A stretch of 63,408 nucleotides of DNA from an uncultured Bdellovibrionales bacterium (GCA_938002015.1 CALLAU010000023.1:1-63408); one strand, 5' to 3'. Positions 18,300-28,372 are shown, counted from the first letter of the stretch. Translations and numbers: made by a program. The notes: generated from the sequence alone by a model not told the origin.

Positions 18300-19016
18300 A
18301 TGAGCGAAGATACTACTAATAATGAAGAAAACACTGAAGCTGTAGAAGCTAGTGAAGAAGCTGCCGCACCAGCGCCAGCTCCTGAGTTAAAGCTAGGTAC
18401 TGTTTTTGGTTTTAAAAAGGGAATGACTGCTATCTTTAAAGAGAGCGGAGAAAGAGTTCCTGTAACTGTTCTTGAGTGCAAGCCTTGGGTTGTAGCTCAG
18501 TTAAAAACACAAGAAAAAGATGGCTACTCGGCTGTTCAACTTGGTTTTGGTAAAAAGAAACAAACAAGAGCTTCAAAAGCTTTAGTTGGTCACTCTAAAA
18601 AAACAGGTGCAGAGAATGGGTTTCAGTTTTTAAGAGAAGTAAGAACTGACGTTACTGAAGGTTGTGAGCTAGGTACTGAGTACTCTATTAATACTTTAGA
18701 AGTTGGAACAAAAGTTAAAGTAACTTCAACGTCTAAAGGTAGAGGTTTTTCAGGAGCGATGAAAAGACACGGCTTTGCTGGTGGACCGGCTTCACATGGT
18801 TCTGGTTTCCATAGGCGCCCAGGTTCAATTGGTATGTGTACTTTTCCTGGTAGAGTTATGCCGGGTAAGAAAATGCCAGGTCAGTTTGGTAATAAGAACA
18901 TCACTGTAAGAGGTGTTGAGGTTGTTGCTGTAAATAAAGATGAAAACATAGTTTTATTAAAAGGTTCTGTTCCAGGGGCTATTAATGGACTAGTAACGAT
19001 AGCGACTCAGGCTTAA
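18300..19016 (+). CDS. rplC: 50S ribosomal protein L3 with an acidic N-terminal extension
   Basis: L3 is an early-assembling 50S protein near the peptidyl transferase centre. The core starts at LGTVFGFKKGMTAIF (about residue 32) and includes KGRGFSGAMKRHGFAGGPASHGS, which is standard. The first 30 or so residues are extra: they are rich in Glu, Asn, Ala and Pro. No ATG, GTG or TTG lies in frame between the first ATG and GMTAIF, and GAGAGG precedes the first ATG, so the extension is very likely translated. Confidence 0.97.
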   Translation: MSEDTTNNEENTEAVEASEEAAAPAPAPELKLGTVFGFKKGMTAIFKESGERVPVTVLECKPWVVAQLKTQEKDGYSAVQLGFGKKKQTRASKALVGHSKKTGAENGFQFLREVRTDVTEGCELGTEYSINTLEVGTKVKVTSTSKGRGFSGAMKRHGFAGGPASHGSGFHRRPGSIGMCTFPGRVMPGKKMPGQFGNKNITVRGVEVVAVNKDENIVLLKGSVPGAINGLVTIATQA

Positions 19017-19030
19017 GAGGTAGAGAAGAT

Positions 19031-19660
19031 ATGGCTACTGTAGATGTTGTAACATTAGATAATAAAAAAGTTGGAACGGCAGATTTGAATGCTGACATGT
19101 TTGAAAGACCTGTAAGAAAAGACATTCTTCAAACAGTTGTAAGATGGCAAAGAGCTAAAAGAAGACAAGGCACTCACATGTCAAAAACGAGAAGCATGGT
19201 TTCTGGTGGTGGTGCTAAGCCTTATAAACAAAAAGGAACTGGTAACGCAAGACGTGGTTCAAGTAGATCTCCGCTCATTAGAGGTGGTGGTACTATTTTT
19301 GGCCCATCTCCACGAGATTATACTTTCTCTCTTCCTAAGAAAATTAAGAAAGCTGCTGTAAAGTATGCTCTCTCTTATCTTCATAAGAATGGAAAAGTTA
19401 TTGTTGTTGATAAGCTTGAGTCTCCTGAAGGAAAAACAGGCAAGCTTTCAAAACAGCTTACTGGTTTAGGTTTAAAGAGATCAGTTCTTGTGTCAAATGA
19501 CCTTGATATGATGTTTGAAAGAGCTTCACAAAATATTCCTAAGTTCGTTTACCAGCCTGTTGCTGGTGTAAATGTTTTCGATCTTTTGAAATATGACGGT
19601 GTTGTTATTGAAAAGGAATCTCTAGCGGGTCTTGAAGAAAGACTAGGAGCGGAGGCTTAA
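19031..19660 (+). CDS. rplD: 50S ribosomal protein L4
   Basis: 209 residues. The internal loop KPYKQKGTGNARRGSSRSP, which lines the exit tunnel, and RGGGTIFGPSPRDY identify it. In other bacteria L4 also regulates its own operon. Placed between rplC and rplW as usual, with a GTAGAGAAG-type ribosome binding site. Confidence 0.98.
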   Translation: MATVDVVTLDNKKVGTADLNADMFERPVRKDILQTVVRWQRAKRRQGTHMSKTRSMVSGGGAKPYKQKGTGNARRGSSRSPLIRGGGTIFGPSPRDYTFSLPKKIKKAAVKYALSYLHKNGKVIVVDKLESPEGKTGKLSKQLTGLGLKRSVLVSNDLDMMFERASQNIPKFVYQPVAGVNVFDLLKYDGVVIEKESLAGLEERLGAEA

Positions 19661-19662
19661 GT

Positions 19663-19947
19663 ATGGAATTTTTAATTAAAAAACCTTTAGTAACAGAGAA
19701 AAACACTCTTTTATCTGAACAAGGTTATTATGCATTTGAAGTTGATAAAAAAGCTAACAAAGTAGAAATCAAAGACGCTGTTGAAAAGCTTTTTGAAGTT
19801 AAAGTTGATGCTGTAAAGACTCTAATCTGTAGAGGTAGAGGAAAGAGAACAGCAAAGGGAATGACTGCTCCTAAGTACTGGAAAAAAGCTTTAGTAAAGC
19901 TTAAAGCTGGTGAGCAAATCAAACTTTTTGAAGGAGGGGCTAACTAA
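19663..19947 (+). CDS. rplW: 50S ribosomal protein L23
   Basis: 94 residues, with [13 protein letters not shown] at the start and [20 protein letters not shown], the core L23 motif. L23 lies at the tunnel exit and docks trigger factor and SRP. The stop shares its last base with the rplB start, and rplD ends two bases upstream. Confidence 0.97.
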   Translation: MEFLIKKPLVTEKNTLLSEQGYYAFEVDKKANKVEIKDAVEKLFEVKVDAVKTLICRGRGKRTAKGMTAPKYWKKALVKLKAGEQIKLFEGGAN

Positions 19948-20771
19948 TGGGAATCAGAGTTTTAAAACCTCGTTCTAACGGGCAAAGAAATAGATCAGTT
20001 GCAGATTTTAAGGAGATAACTAAAACGACTCCAGAGAAAAATCTTACTGAAGCTTTAAGAAAAACAGCAGCAAGAAATAACTTTGGTAGAATCACTATGA
20101 GGCACCAAGGTGGTGGCCATAAAAGAAGGTATCGTCTTGTTGATTTTAAAAGAAATAAAACTGATATCACTGCAAAAGTTGTAGCGATCGAGTATGATCC
20201 AAACAGAACATGCAGAATTGCATTAATAACTTATACTGATGGAGTTAAGTCTTATATTTTAGCTCCTGTTGGATTAAATGTAGGTGACACTGTAGTTTCA
20301 GGAAACTCTGCTGATATTAAGCCAGGTAACTGCATGCAGTTAAGTGCTATGCCTACAGGTACAATAATTCACAACATTGAACTTCGTCCTGGAAAAGGCG
20401 GACAGTTAGTAAGAGGAGCTGGGGTTTCAGCTTCTTTGGTAGCTAAACTTGGTCGTTATTGCCAGGTTAAACTTCCTTCAGGTGAAGTAAGACAGGTATT
20501 AGCAACTTGTAAAGCAAGTGTTGGTCAAGTTGGTAACACTGATAATGAGAATGTTAAAGTTGGTAAAGCAGGAAGAAAACGTTGGATGGGAATTAGGCCT
20601 ACTGTTAGAGGTATGGCGATGAACTCAAACGATCACCCACTTGGTGGTGGTGAAGGTCGTGGTAAAGGTCATCATCCAGTTTCTCCTTGGGGTCAGCCTT
20701 GTAAGGGTTTTAAAACTCGTAAAAACAAGAGAACTGATAAAATGATCGTTAAACGTAGAAGTAAGAAATAG
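19947..20771 (+). CDS. rplB: 50S ribosomal protein L2
   Basis: 274 residues, full length. It carries [20 protein letters not shown] and the highly conserved [20 protein letters not shown], whose histidine region is near the peptidyl transferase centre. The ATG is preceded by GAAGGAGGGG inside the end of rplW. Confidence 0.98.
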   Translation: MGIRVLKPRSNGQRNRSVADFKEITKTTPEKNLTEALRKTAARNNFGRITMRHQGGGHKRRYRLVDFKRNKTDITAKVVAIEYDPNRTCRIALITYTDGVKSYILAPVGLNVGDTVVSGNSADIKPGNCMQLSAMPTGTIIHNIELRPGKGGQLVRGAGVSASLVAKLGRYCQVKLPSGEVRQVLATCKASVGQVGNTDNENVKVGKAGRKRWMGIRPTVRGMAMNSNDHPLGGGEGRGKGHHPVSPWGQPCKGFKTRKNKRTDKMIVKRRSKK

Positions 20772-20786
20772 GAGAAGAGGTAGATA

Positions 20787-21059
20787 ATGGCTCGTTCACT
20801 AAAAAAAGGTCCTTTTATTGACCATCACTTATTAGATAAAATTGTTAAGGCAGTAGATACTGGAGACAAAAAAGTTATTAAAACTTGGTCTAGAAGATCT
20901 ACAGTAATTCCTGAAGCTTCAGGTCTTACATTTGCTGTTCATAATGGAAAAAAGTTTGTTCCTGTATTTGTTTCTGACAACATGATTGGTCACAAGTTTG
21001 GTGAGTTTGCACCTACTCGTAACTACTCAGGTCACGGAAATAAAAAAGGTAAGAAGTAG
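20787..21059 (+). CDS. rpsS: 30S ribosomal protein S19
   Basis: 90 residues, beginning [15 protein letters not shown] and containing [19 protein letters not shown] and [12 protein letters not shown], the S19 signature. It contacts S13 in the 30S head. Standard position between rplB and rplV. Confidence 0.98.
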   Translation: MARSLKKGPFIDHHLLDKIVKAVDTGDKKVIKTWSRRSTVIPEASGLTFAVHNGKKFVPVFVSDNMIGHKFGEFAPTRNYSGHGNKKGKK

Positions 21060-21068
21060 AGGTATATG

Positions 21069-21401
21069 ATGGAAGTTAAAGCATCATTAAAATTTGCGCG
21101 TATAGGTACTTTTAAAGCAAGACTTGTAGCTGACCTTGTAAGAGGTATGGAAGTAAATGAAGCAATTAAAACGCTTACATTTAGTCCAAAGAAAGCATCA
21201 GGTATGGTTAAAAAGTTAGTTGAATCTGCAGTTGCTAATGCTGAGCATAAGCAAACAATTGATGTGGATAATCTTTATGTAAAGACCATCACTGTTGATG
21301 AAGGTCCTCACTTAAAGAGATTCATGCCAAGAGCACAAGGTAGAGCATCAGGAATCAAAAAGAAAACAAGTCATATCAACGTTGTTTTGGCGGAGAGGTA
21401 A
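21069..21401 (+). CDS. rplV: 50S ribosomal protein L22
   Basis: About 110 residues with MPRAQGRASGIKKKTSHI, the tunnel-hairpin signature. Two ATG codons are adjacent (21066 and 21069). The second gives the better spacing from AGAGG and is chosen here. Confidence 0.97.
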   Translation: MEVKASLKFARIGTFKARLVADLVRGMEVNEAIKTLTFSPKKASGMVKKLVESAVANAEHKQTIDVDNLYVKTITVDEGPHLKRFMPRAQGRASGIKKKTSHINVVLAER

Positions 21402-21404
21402 TTA

Positions 21405-22064
21405 ATGGGACAGAAAGTTAACCCAATTGGTTTAAGAGTAGGTGTTATTAGAACTTGGGATTCTAGATGGTTTGCTAAGGGAAAAGAATACGCTACTAAC
21501 ATTCATGAAGATTTTAAAATTAGACAACATGTTAAAAAGATCTTAAAGCACGCAGGTGTTGCTAAGGTTGAAATAGAGCGTGCAGCAAACAAAGTAAAAG
21601 TTATTATTTCCACTGCTCGTCCAGGTGTTGTTATCGGTAAAAAAGGTGCTGGTATAGATGCTTTAAAGTTAAAGCTTCAAAAGTTTAGTGAATCAGAAGT
21701 TTTTGTAAACATTCAAGAAGTAAGAAAGCCTGACTTAGATGCTCAACTTATTGCTGAAAACATTGCTATGCAGTTAGAAAAGCGTGTTTCTTGGAGAAGA
21801 GCTTTAAAGAAAGCTATCGCAGCTTCAGTAAGAAGTGGTGTAAGAGGAATTAAAGTTCAAGTTGGTGGCCGTTTAGATGGTGCTGAGATTGCTAGAACTG
21901 AGTGGTATAATGAAAAATCGGTTCCTCTTCATACATTAAGAGCTGATATTGATTATGGAATGGCTGAAGCTTTAACAACTTATGGAATCATTGGTTTAAA
22001 AGTTTGGGTTTATAAAGGTGACGTTTTAACTACTAGAGAAGTTGAGGAGGCTGGCCGTGCTTAG
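21405..22064 (+). CDS. rpsC: 30S ribosomal protein S3
   Basis: 219 residues. [19 protein letters not shown] opens the protein. The KH domain has [15 protein letters not shown], and the C-terminal domain has [17 protein letters not shown]. It forms part of the mRNA entry site. The 3' end overlaps rplP by eight bases. Confidence 0.98.
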   Translation: MGQKVNPIGLRVGVIRTWDSRWFAKGKEYATNIHEDFKIRQHVKKILKHAGVAKVEIERAANKVKVIISTARPGVVIGKKGAGIDALKLKLQKFSESEVFVNIQEVRKPDLDAQLIAENIAMQLEKRVSWRRALKKAIAASVRSGVRGIKVQVGGRLDGAEIARTEWYNEKSVPLHTLRADIDYGMAEALTTYGIIGLKVWVYKGDVLTTREVEEAGRA

Positions 22065-22467
22065 TCCTAAGAAGATCAAGTGGAGAAAACAGCGTAAAGG
22101 CCGTATTACTGGTAAAGCGCAAAAAGGTAATTATATTGCTTTTGGAGACTTCGCTATCAAAACAATGGAACCAGGTAGAATCACTGCTCGTCAAATTGAG
22201 TCTGCACGTCGTGCGATTCAAAGATCAGTGAAAAGAGGTGGTAAACTTTGGATTAGAATTTTTCCAGACAGACCAATTACAAGTAAGCCTGCTGAAGTAA
22301 GAATGGGTAAAGGTAAAGGTTCGGTTGAGTACTGGGTTGCTCCAGTGAAACCGGGTAGAGTTCTTTATGAAATCAACGGTGTAACAAGAGAACAAGCTCA
22401 AGAAGCTTTTAGACTTGCTGGTTACAAACTTCCTGTAAAAGTTAAGTTTGTAGAAAGAGAGATGTGA
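22057..22467 (+). CDS. rplP: 50S ribosomal protein L16
   Basis: About 136 residues starting at GTG 22057 to give [19 protein letters not shown], the normal L16 N-terminus, after a GTTGAGGAGG ribosome binding site. An upstream in-frame start would add five unusual residues and is rejected. The motif [20 protein letters not shown] follows. Its stop overlaps the L29 region. Confidence 0.97.
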   Translation: MLSPKKIKWRKQRKGRITGKAQKGNYIAFGDFAIKTMEPGRITARQIESARRAIQRSVKRGGKLWIRIFPDRPITSKPAEVRMGKGKGSVEYWVAPVKPGRVLYEINGVTREQAQEAFRLAGYKLPVKVKFVEREM

Positions 22468-22472
22468 GACAG

Positions 22473-22688
22473 ATGAAGTTTAGTGAAGTAAAAGATTTAT
22501 CAAGTGTTGAACTTGTTAAAAGAATTAATGAGAAGAAGAATGAGATGTTTCAACTTAAGATGAAGCACTCTCTTGGTCAGTTGGCAAACCCCATGTCAGT
22601 TAGAACTGGAAGAAAAGAACTTGCTGTCATGATGACAGCTCTCGGCCAGAAAAAAGCTGAAGCTGTAGTAGCAAGTAAGGAGTCATAA
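22473..22688 (+). CDS. rpmC: 50S ribosomal protein L29
   Basis: About 71 residues: [20 protein letters not shown] and [17 protein letters not shown] are typical of L29. ATG 22473 matches the family start; a GTG at 22464 overlapping the L16 stop is an alternative. L29 is at the tunnel exit beside L23. Confidence 0.95.
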   Translation: MKFSEVKDLSSVELVKRINEKKNEMFQLKMKHSLGQLANPMSVRTGRKELAVMMTALGQKKAEAVVASKES

Positions 22689-22689
22689 G

Positions 22690-22965
22690 ATGAGTGAAGT
22701 TAGCCATACGGGTAATCGTGGAAGACGAAATGAAGTTATCGGTGAAGTTGTAAGTGATAAAATGGATAAAACAATTTCTGTAAAAATTTATAGAACTGTT
22801 AAACATGAAAAGTATCATAAGTTCATTAAAAAGACGTCAGTGTTTAAGGCTCATGATGAAGAGAATACTGCTAAGCTTGGTGATAAAGTTAAAATTTTTG
22901 AAACTCGCCCTTTAAGTAAACTTAAAAGATGGAAGTTAGCTGAAGTCTTAGAGACAGCTAGGTAA
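22690..22965 (+). CDS. rpsQ: 30S ribosomal protein S17
   Basis: 91 residues with [17 protein letters not shown] and [17 protein letters not shown]. It has about ten residues more than usual at the N-terminus ([10 protein letters not shown]). The ATG starts one base after the rpmC stop. Confidence 0.97.
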   Translation: MSEVSHTGNRGRRNEVIGEVVSDKMDKTISVKIYRTVKHEKYHKFIKKTSVFKAHDEENTAKLGDKVKIFETRPLSKLKRWKLAEVLETAR

Positions 22966-22986
22966 AAGAGAGAAGGAAGTAGTAAA

Positions 22987-23355
22987 ATGATTCAAATGCA
23001 AAGTAGATTATCTGTTGCTGACAACTCTGGTGCTAAAGAAGTTATGTGCATCAAAGTTTTAGGTGGATCTAAAAGAAGATTCGCTTCAGTTGGCGATATT
23101 ATCGTTGTTTCAGTTAAGTCGGCTTTACCGAATTCGAAAGTGAAAAAAGGTGATGTTGCTAAGGCTGTTATTGTTAGAACAATTCATAAAATCAAACGTG
23201 CTGATGGAAGTTACATCAGATTTGATGAGAACTCAGCAGTTCTTGTTAATGCTCAAAAAGAGCCTGTTGGAACTCGTATTTTTGGTCCAGTAGCACGTGA
23301 ATTAAGAGCGAAGTCTTTTATTAAGATCGTTTCTCTTGCTCCAGAGGTGTTATAA
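22987..23355 (+). CDS. rplN: 50S ribosomal protein L14
   Basis: 122 residues, [19 protein letters not shown] and [20 protein letters not shown], fully standard. First gene of the part equivalent to the spc operon, but joined to the S10 part by only 21 bases. Confidence 0.98.
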   Translation: MIQMQSRLSVADNSGAKEVMCIKVLGGSKRRFASVGDIIVVSVKSALPNSKVKKGDVAKAVIVRTIHKIKRADGSYIRFDENSAVLVNAQKEPVGTRIFGPVARELRAKSFIKIVSLAPEVL

Positions 23356-23356
23356 G

Positions 23357-23899
23357 ATGAGTTATTCATTAAATAAGTATAATAAAGAAGTCGTTCCAGC
23401 TCTTATGAGTCAGTTCGGAACAAAAAACCCAATGCGTGTACCTAAAATAGAGAAGATAGTTGTTAACTCTTGTGTTAGTGAAGCGGTTCAAAACCCAAAA
23501 ATCATTAATAAAACTGTTGATGAACTTACTCAACTTTCTGGACAAAAAGCTGTTGTTACAAGGGCTAAAAAAGCGATTGCTAACTTTAAGCTAAGAGAAG
23601 GAATGGCCTTGGGTGCTAGAGTAACATTAAGACGTGAAAGAATGTGGGCTTTTTATGACCGTTTAGTTCACTTAGCACTTCCACAAGTAAGAGACTTTAG
23701 AGGAATTTCACCAAAAGGTTTTGATGGAAGAGGAAACTTTAACATGGGTGTTAAAGAACAGATCATCTTTCCAGAGATCTCTTATGATAAGGTTGATAAG
23801 GTTAGAGGAATGAATATTACAATTTGCACAAGCGCATCAAATGATGTTGAAGGAAAGGCTCTTCTTGAAAAATTAGATATGCCTTTTAGAAAGAAATAG
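23357..23899 (+). CDS. rplE: 50S ribosomal protein L5
   Basis: 180 residues from ATG 23357 ([20 protein letters not shown]), two bases after the L14 stop and preceded by [27 protein letters not shown] and the C-terminal [20 protein letters not shown] match L5, the 5S rRNA-binding protein. In most bacteria rpsN (S14) comes next; here S8 follows after 13 bases. Confidence 0.97.
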   Translation: MSYSLNKYNKEVVPALMSQFGTKNPMRVPKIEKIVVNSCVSEAVQNPKIINKTVDELTQLSGQKAVVTRAKKAIANFKLREGMALGARVTLRRERMWAFYDRLVHLALPQVRDFRGISPKGFDGRGNFNMGVKEQIIFPEISYDKVDKVRGMNITICTSASNDVEGKALLEKLDMPFRKK

Positions 23900-23912
23900 G
23901 AGGCTTTTAGAT

Positions 23913-24302
23913 ATGGATACTATTGGAGATTTCCTTACAAGAATTAGAAACGCTGGAACTGCAAGGCATGAAAAGGTTGATGTGCCAGCTTCGAATATGA
24001 GAAAAGGTGTAGCAGCAATTCTTAAAGATTTTGGTTATATTAAAGCTTTTCGTGAAGCTAAAGATGGCAAGCAAGGCATTATGCGTGTGTATTTAAACTA
24101 CACAAACAATGGTAAGCCTGCGATTGATACAGTTAAAAGAGTAAGTAAGCCTGGAAAAAGGGTTTACGTTAAAGCTGATGATATTCCACAAGTTAGATCA
24201 GGTTACGGAATAGCAATTTTAAGTACGAGTAAAGGCATCATGAGTGGTTCTGAAGCGGCTGAGAAAAATCTTGGTGGTGAATACCTCATGAAAGTTTGGT
24301 AG
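23913..24302 (+). CDS. rpsH: 30S ribosomal protein S8
   Basis: 129 residues beginning MDTIGDFLTRIRNAGTARHE, with GYGIAILSTSKGIMSGSEA near the C-terminus, both diagnostic. S8 binds central-domain 16S rRNA and represses the spc operon in E. coli. It directly follows rplE because rpsN is missing. Confidence 0.97.
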   Translation: MDTIGDFLTRIRNAGTARHEKVDVPASNMRKGVAAILKDFGYIKAFREAKDGKQGIMRVYLNYTNNGKPAIDTVKRVSKPGKRVYVKADDIPQVRSGYGIAILSTSKGIMSGSEAAEKNLGGEYLMKVW

Positions 24303-24310
24303 GTGAGAAG

Positions 24311-24853
24311 ATGTCTAGAATTGGTAAAGCAATAATAAATCTTCCTGAGAAAGTAACAGTAACATCAAATGATGCTGGCCTTGTTACTATCAAAGGAGCT
24401 AAAACTACACAAAGCGTTCAAATGACAGGTGCGATGAGAATCAAACTTGAAGGTACTGCACTTTCTGTTGAAAGAGGAGATGATGAGGCTAAAACAAGGG
24501 CTCTTCATGGACTTTATAGAAGTCTTATTTTTAATGCAGTTGAAGGTGTTTCAAAAGGTTGGAGCAAGACACTTATTTTAAATGGTGTTGGTTACAGAGC
24601 GTCTGTTTCAGGGAAAAAGTTAGAGCTTTCTCTTGGTTACTCACACCCGATATCTTTTGCAATCCCTGATGGAATTGAAATTAAAGTTGAAAAGCAAACA
24701 ACTGTTACTGTATCTGGAGCTGATAAAGCTTTAGTTGGTCAGGTTGCAGCAAATATTAGATCATACCGTTTACCAGAACCTTACCTTGGAAAAGGTATTA
24801 GGTACTCTGATGAAGTCATCAGAAGAAAAGCTGGTAAATCCGGTGGTAAGTAG
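24311..24853 (+). CDS. rplF: 50S ribosomal protein L6
   Basis: About 180 residues from ATG 24311 (MSRIGKAIINLPEKV). The C-terminal LPEPYLGKGIRYSDEVIRRK is the L6 signature. GGTGAGAAG precedes the start. Confidence 0.97.
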   Translation: MSRIGKAIINLPEKVTVTSNDAGLVTIKGAKTTQSVQMTGAMRIKLEGTALSVERGDDEAKTRALHGLYRSLIFNAVEGVSKGWSKTLILNGVGYRASVSGKKLELSLGYSHPISFAIPDGIEIKVEKQTTVTVSGADKALVGQVAANIRSYRLPEPYLGKGIRYSDEVIRRKAGKSGGK

Positions 24854-24862
24854 GAGTAGAGC

Positions 24863-25228
24863 ATGAAATTAAAGTTTAAAAAGAAAACAAGCTCAAAAGT
24901 TGTAGGTAGGTTAAAAAGTAAAGTTCGTATTAGAAAGAAAATTTCTGGTACTTTAGAAAGACCTCGCCTTTGTGTTTTTAAAAGTACAAAGCACATTCAT
25001 GCTCAATTAGTTGATGATGTAAGTGGAAAAACAATAGTGGCTTCTTCAAGCTTAAAAGCTTCAAAGTCAGGAAATGTTGATTCAGCTAAGGAAGTTGGTG
25101 AGACAATAGCAAAAGCTGCGTTGTCAAAAAATATTGAAAATGTAGTTTTTGATAGAAGTGGCTACGTTTACCACGGAAGAATTAAAGCATTAGCTGATGG
25201 CGCACGTTCTGGCGGACTGAAGTTTTAG
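24863..25228 (+). CDS. rplR: 50S ribosomal protein L18
   Basis: 121 residues. [20 protein letters not shown] and [20 protein letters not shown] identify L18, which binds 5S rRNA. Normal position between rplF and rpsE. Confidence 0.97.
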   Translation: MKLKFKKKTSSKVVGRLKSKVRIRKKISGTLERPRLCVFKSTKHIHAQLVDDVSGKTIVASSSLKASKSGNVDSAKEVGETIAKAALSKNIENVVFDRSGYVYHGRIKALADGARSGGLKF

Positions 25229-25242
25229 GGAGATATGAGTAG

Positions 25243-25737
25243 ATGAGTAATAATCAAAATCAAAGAAATCAAACTGAAGATCAAGAATTCGAAGAGCGCG
25301 TTGTTGCAATCAACAGAGTAGCAAAAGTTGTTAAAGGTGGTAGAAGGTTTTCTTTCTCTGCTTTAGTAGTTGCAGGCTCTGGAGCTGGTAAGATCGGTTT
25401 TGGTTCTGGTAAAGCTGGTGAAGTTCCAGCTGCAATCGGAAAAGCAAGTCGTCTTGCTAAAAAGAACGCAAGATCAGTTGTTATGAAAGACAATAGAACT
25501 ATCCCTCATGAAGTTGTTGGAACTTATGGAGCGGCAAAGGTTATCATGATCCCTGCAGCACCTGGTACTGGTGTAATTGCTGGTGGAGCTGTTCGTGCAG
25601 TTTTAGAGGCTGTTGGAATTAAAGATATTCTTACTAAGTGTGTTGGAACAAGAAATCCACACAATGCTGTAAGAGCAACTTTTGAAGGTTTAGGTCAGCT
25701 AACAGACAAGACTCTTTTAGAAAGACAAAAGTCTTAA
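25243..25737 (+). CDS. rpsE: 30S ribosomal protein S5
   Basis: 164 residues. [20 protein letters not shown] is the S5 double-stranded RNA-binding domain signature. [20 protein letters not shown] in the C-terminal domain is also conserved. AGGGAGAT lies upstream of the start. Confidence 0.98.
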   Translation: MSNNQNQRNQTEDQEFEERVVAINRVAKVVKGGRRFSFSALVVAGSGAGKIGFGSGKAGEVPAAIGKASRLAKKNARSVVMKDNRTIPHEVVGTYGAAKVIMIPAAPGTGVIAGGAVRAVLEAVGIKDILTKCVGTRNPHNAVRATFEGLGQLTDKTLLERQKS

Positions 25738-25760
25738 AAAGGCCATAGGAGAAATTTAAA

Positions 25761-25943
25761 ATGAAGAGTTTTAAAATCACACTTAAAAGAAGCTTAATTG
25801 GAGCAACTCAAAGACAAAAAGACTCAATTAGATGTCTTGGTCTTAGAGGAATAGGCTCTTCAATAGTTATAAAAGACAACCCTGCGCAACGTGGTCAAAT
25901 CTATAAGATGCAGCAGTGGTTAAATGTTGAAGTAGTTAAATAG
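25761..25943 (+). CDS. rpmD: 50S ribosomal protein L30
   Basis: 60 residues: FKITLKRSLIGATQRQKDS and CLGLRGIGSSIVIKDNPAQR, a complete L30. AGGAG about nine bases before the ATG. Confidence 0.96.
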   Translation: MKSFKITLKRSLIGATQRQKDSIRCLGLRGIGSSIVIKDNPAQRGQIYKMQQWLNVEVVK

Positions 25944-25980
25944 TATATTATTTAGTTTTTCGTTCTTTGGAGGAACAACA

Positions 25981-26418
25981 ATGAGTTTATTATCGAGTTT
26001 AAGACCAAAAAAAGGATCTACTCAATCTAGAAAAAGAGTTGGTAGAGGCGATGGTTCAGGCTGGGGTGGCACAGCTGCTAAAGGTCATAAAGGTCAAAAA
26101 GCAAGAGCTGGAACAGGAAAAAACGTAAGAGGTTTTGAAGGTGGTCAAATGCCACTTGTAAGACGTCTTCCTAAGTTTGGTTTCACGAATGCAATGTTTA
26201 AGAAGAAGTATGACGTGCTTACATTTAAAGATCTTAACAGGCTAGATGGAGACGTAACACCAGAGTCTCTTAAAGAAGCAGGTCTTTTAAAAGAAGGTAA
26301 AGTGAAGATCATTGTAAAAGGTGAGTTAGAAAAAGTTGTTAACGTTAAAGTCCATAAAATCAGTGCCTCTGCAAAGAAGATCATTGAGGAAAAGGGCGGT
26401 AAGGTAGAGGTTATCTAG
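25981..26418 (+). CDS. rplO: 50S ribosomal protein L15
   Basis: 145 residues with the Gly-rich N-terminus RKRVGRGDGSGWGGTAAKGH and FEGGQMPLVRRLPKFGF. TGGAGG precedes the ATG. The stop shares its last base with the GTG start of secY, as is common. Confidence 0.97.
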   Translation: MSLLSSLRPKKGSTQSRKRVGRGDGSGWGGTAAKGHKGQKARAGTGKNVRGFEGGQMPLVRRLPKFGFTNAMFKKKYDVLTFKDLNRLDGDVTPESLKEAGLLKEGKVKIIVKGELEKVVNVKVHKISASAKKIIEEKGGKVEVI

Positions 26419-27734
26419 TGTCAACATTAGAGAATATTTCTAAAAATCAAAAACTTGTTAACAAGATTTTATTTACACTTGCTATGCTTGCTGTTTATAG
26501 AATCGGCGTTCATATACCAGCCCCTGGTTTAAATGGAGATGCAGTTGCTGCGTTTTTCCAAGGTCAAGGTGGCGGTCTTTTTGGACTTTTTAATACGTTT
26601 ACTGGGGGAGCTTTAGAGAGATTCTCTGTTTTTGCTCTAGGTGTTATGCCATATATCTCTGCATCAATTATTTTCCAATTGATGCAATCAGGTGTTCCAT
26701 ATTTGGAGCAGCTTAAAAAAGAAGGCCAATCGGGTCAGAAGAAGATCAACCAATACACTAGATATGCAACAGTTCTACTTTGTTTAGTTCAAGGTTATGC
26801 AATGTCTAACTGGTTATTCTCTTCAGCATCTCCTTCAGGGGACCCTTTAGTTCTTTCTAAAGTGATTGGTGGAATTGATTTTCGAATTGTAACTGTGATT
26901 ACGCTAACAGCCGGAACATGCTTTTTAATGTGGTTAGGCGAGCAAATGACAGAGCATGGTATCGGTAATGGTATCTCTATGATCATTTTTGCTGGTATTG
27001 CAGCTTCTATTCCTAGTGGAGCAGTTTCTTTTTGGAAGCAGATTTCTAGTGGAGAAATGCAGCCAGCAATGGGCTTAGGGCTACTTCTTGGAATGATTGC
27101 TGTAGTTGGTTTTATTATTTTTATGGAAGTGGCTTTAAGAAAAATACCAATTCAAAGCCCACAAAAAGATGCTAGATCAATGCAGAATCAAGGTGGTTTT
27201 TTACCCCTTAAGATTAACTTTGCAAACGTGATTCCGCCAATTTTTGCCTCTAGTATTCTTATGTTTCCAGCTACGATGACTCAGTTTTTTGATGCTTCAT
27301 GGTTAAAGTTTTTACAAGATTCTTTTATGCCTACAGGTGCCCTTTATCAGATCATCTTTATTGGCTTAGTTGTTTTCTTTTGCTTCTTCTACACTGAGAT
27401 TGTTTTTAATCCAGATGAAGTGGCTGAAAACTTAAAGAAACAAGGCAGTTTTGTTCCTGGTATTAGAGCTGGTAAGAGTACAGCTGAATACATTAAAAGA
27501 GTTTTAGATAGACTTACAGTTGCTGGAGCAATTTATCTTTCAGCTGTTTGTGTGCTTCCAATTATATTAATGCAGAGTATGAAACTTCCGTTCTTTTTTG
27601 GAGGAACGAGCCTTCTTATTTTAGTGGGTGTTGCTCTTGATTTCTTGCAACAAGTTCAATCTCACCTTCTTTCTACAAAGTATGAGAATATGATGAAAGG
27701 TGCACGAATCAAGCGTAGGAGGGTTCAGTATTGA
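26418..27734 (+). CDS. secY: Preprotein translocase subunit SecY
   Basis: 438-residue channel subunit of the Sec translocon with ten membrane helices. GALERFSVFALGVMPYISAS and MWLGEQMTEHGIGNGISMII are family signatures. The cytoplasmic loop before the last helices has YTEIVFNPDEVAENLKKQG. It starts with GTG at the rplO stop and its TGA overlaps adk by four bases. It forms the pathway upstream of the signal peptidases at the start of the window. Confidence 0.97.
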   Translation: MSTLENISKNQKLVNKILFTLAMLAVYRIGVHIPAPGLNGDAVAAFFQGQGGGLFGLFNTFTGGALERFSVFALGVMPYISASIIFQLMQSGVPYLEQLKKEGQSGQKKINQYTRYATVLLCLVQGYAMSNWLFSSASPSGDPLVLSKVIGGIDFRIVTVITLTAGTCFLMWLGEQMTEHGIGNGISMIIFAGIAASIPSGAVSFWKQISSGEMQPAMGLGLLLGMIAVVGFIIFMEVALRKIPIQSPQKDARSMQNQGGFLPLKINFANVIPPIFASSILMFPATMTQFFDASWLKFLQDSFMPTGALYQIIFIGLVVFFCFFYTEIVFNPDEVAENLKKQGSFVPGIRAGKSTAEYIKRVLDRLTVAGAIYLSAVCVLPIILMQSMKLPFFFGGTSLLILVGVALDFLQQVQSHLLSTKYENMMKGARIKRRRVQY

Positions 27735-28372
27735 TCTGGCTTCTCTTTGGTGCTCCGGGTTCTGGAAAAGGGACTCAATCTAAGAATATTCAAGCTGAGT
27801 TTGGTTTCGGCCATTTAAGCACTGGGGATATGTTTAGAAAGAACATTAAAGAGGGGACTGCTCTTGGGAAGAAAGCTCAAGAGTTTATGAAAGATGGAAA
27901 CCTTGTTCCAGATGAAGTTGTTATTGGAATGGTAGGAGAAGAGTTAAGTGCTGAAAAGCCTTGTATTTTAGATGGCTTTCCAAGAACTCTTCCTCAAGGC
28001 GAAGGTCTTTCTAATCTGTTAGATGAAAAGAGTTTGGCTCTAGGTGGAGTGATTTATTTAGAGGTTCCTCATAGTGATTTAATGAATCGCTTAACAGGAA
28101 GAAGAGTATGTAAGAAATGTGGTGAAGTTTATCACATTGATTTTAAGCCGACCACGAAGGAAGGTGTGTGTGATGTTTGTGAAGGTGAAGTTATTCATAG
28201 GAATGATGACAAGCCAGAGGTGATTGAAAACAGACTTTCAGTCTTCTTGAATCAAACAGAACCACTTTTAAAGTATTATAAAGACAAAGGCGTTCTTTAT
28301 AAAATTGATGGAGTGGGTGAGTCTAGTGAGGTTTTTTCAAGGGTTGAGGAGATTCTTAGAAAAAATCACTGA
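27731..28372 (+). CDS. adk: Adenylate kinase, zinc-finger LID type
   Basis: Interconverts AMP, ATP and ADP. P-loop GAPGSGKGTQ (8-17), GDMFRKNIKEGT in the AMP-binding region and DGFPRTLPQ are present. The LID has four cysteines, CKKCGEVYH and CDVCEGEV, a zinc-binding form better known from Gram-positive enzymes. 213 residues, TTG start overlapping the secY stop. Confidence 0.96.
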   Translation: MIWLLFGAPGSGKGTQSKNIQAEFGFGHLSTGDMFRKNIKEGTALGKKAQEFMKDGNLVPDEVVIGMVGEELSAEKPCILDGFPRTLPQGEGLSNLLDEKSLALGGVIYLEVPHSDLMNRLTGRRVCKKCGEVYHIDFKPTTKEGVCDVCEGEVIHRNDDKPEVIENRLSVFLNQTEPLLKYYKDKGVLYKIDGVGESSEVFSRVEEILRKNH

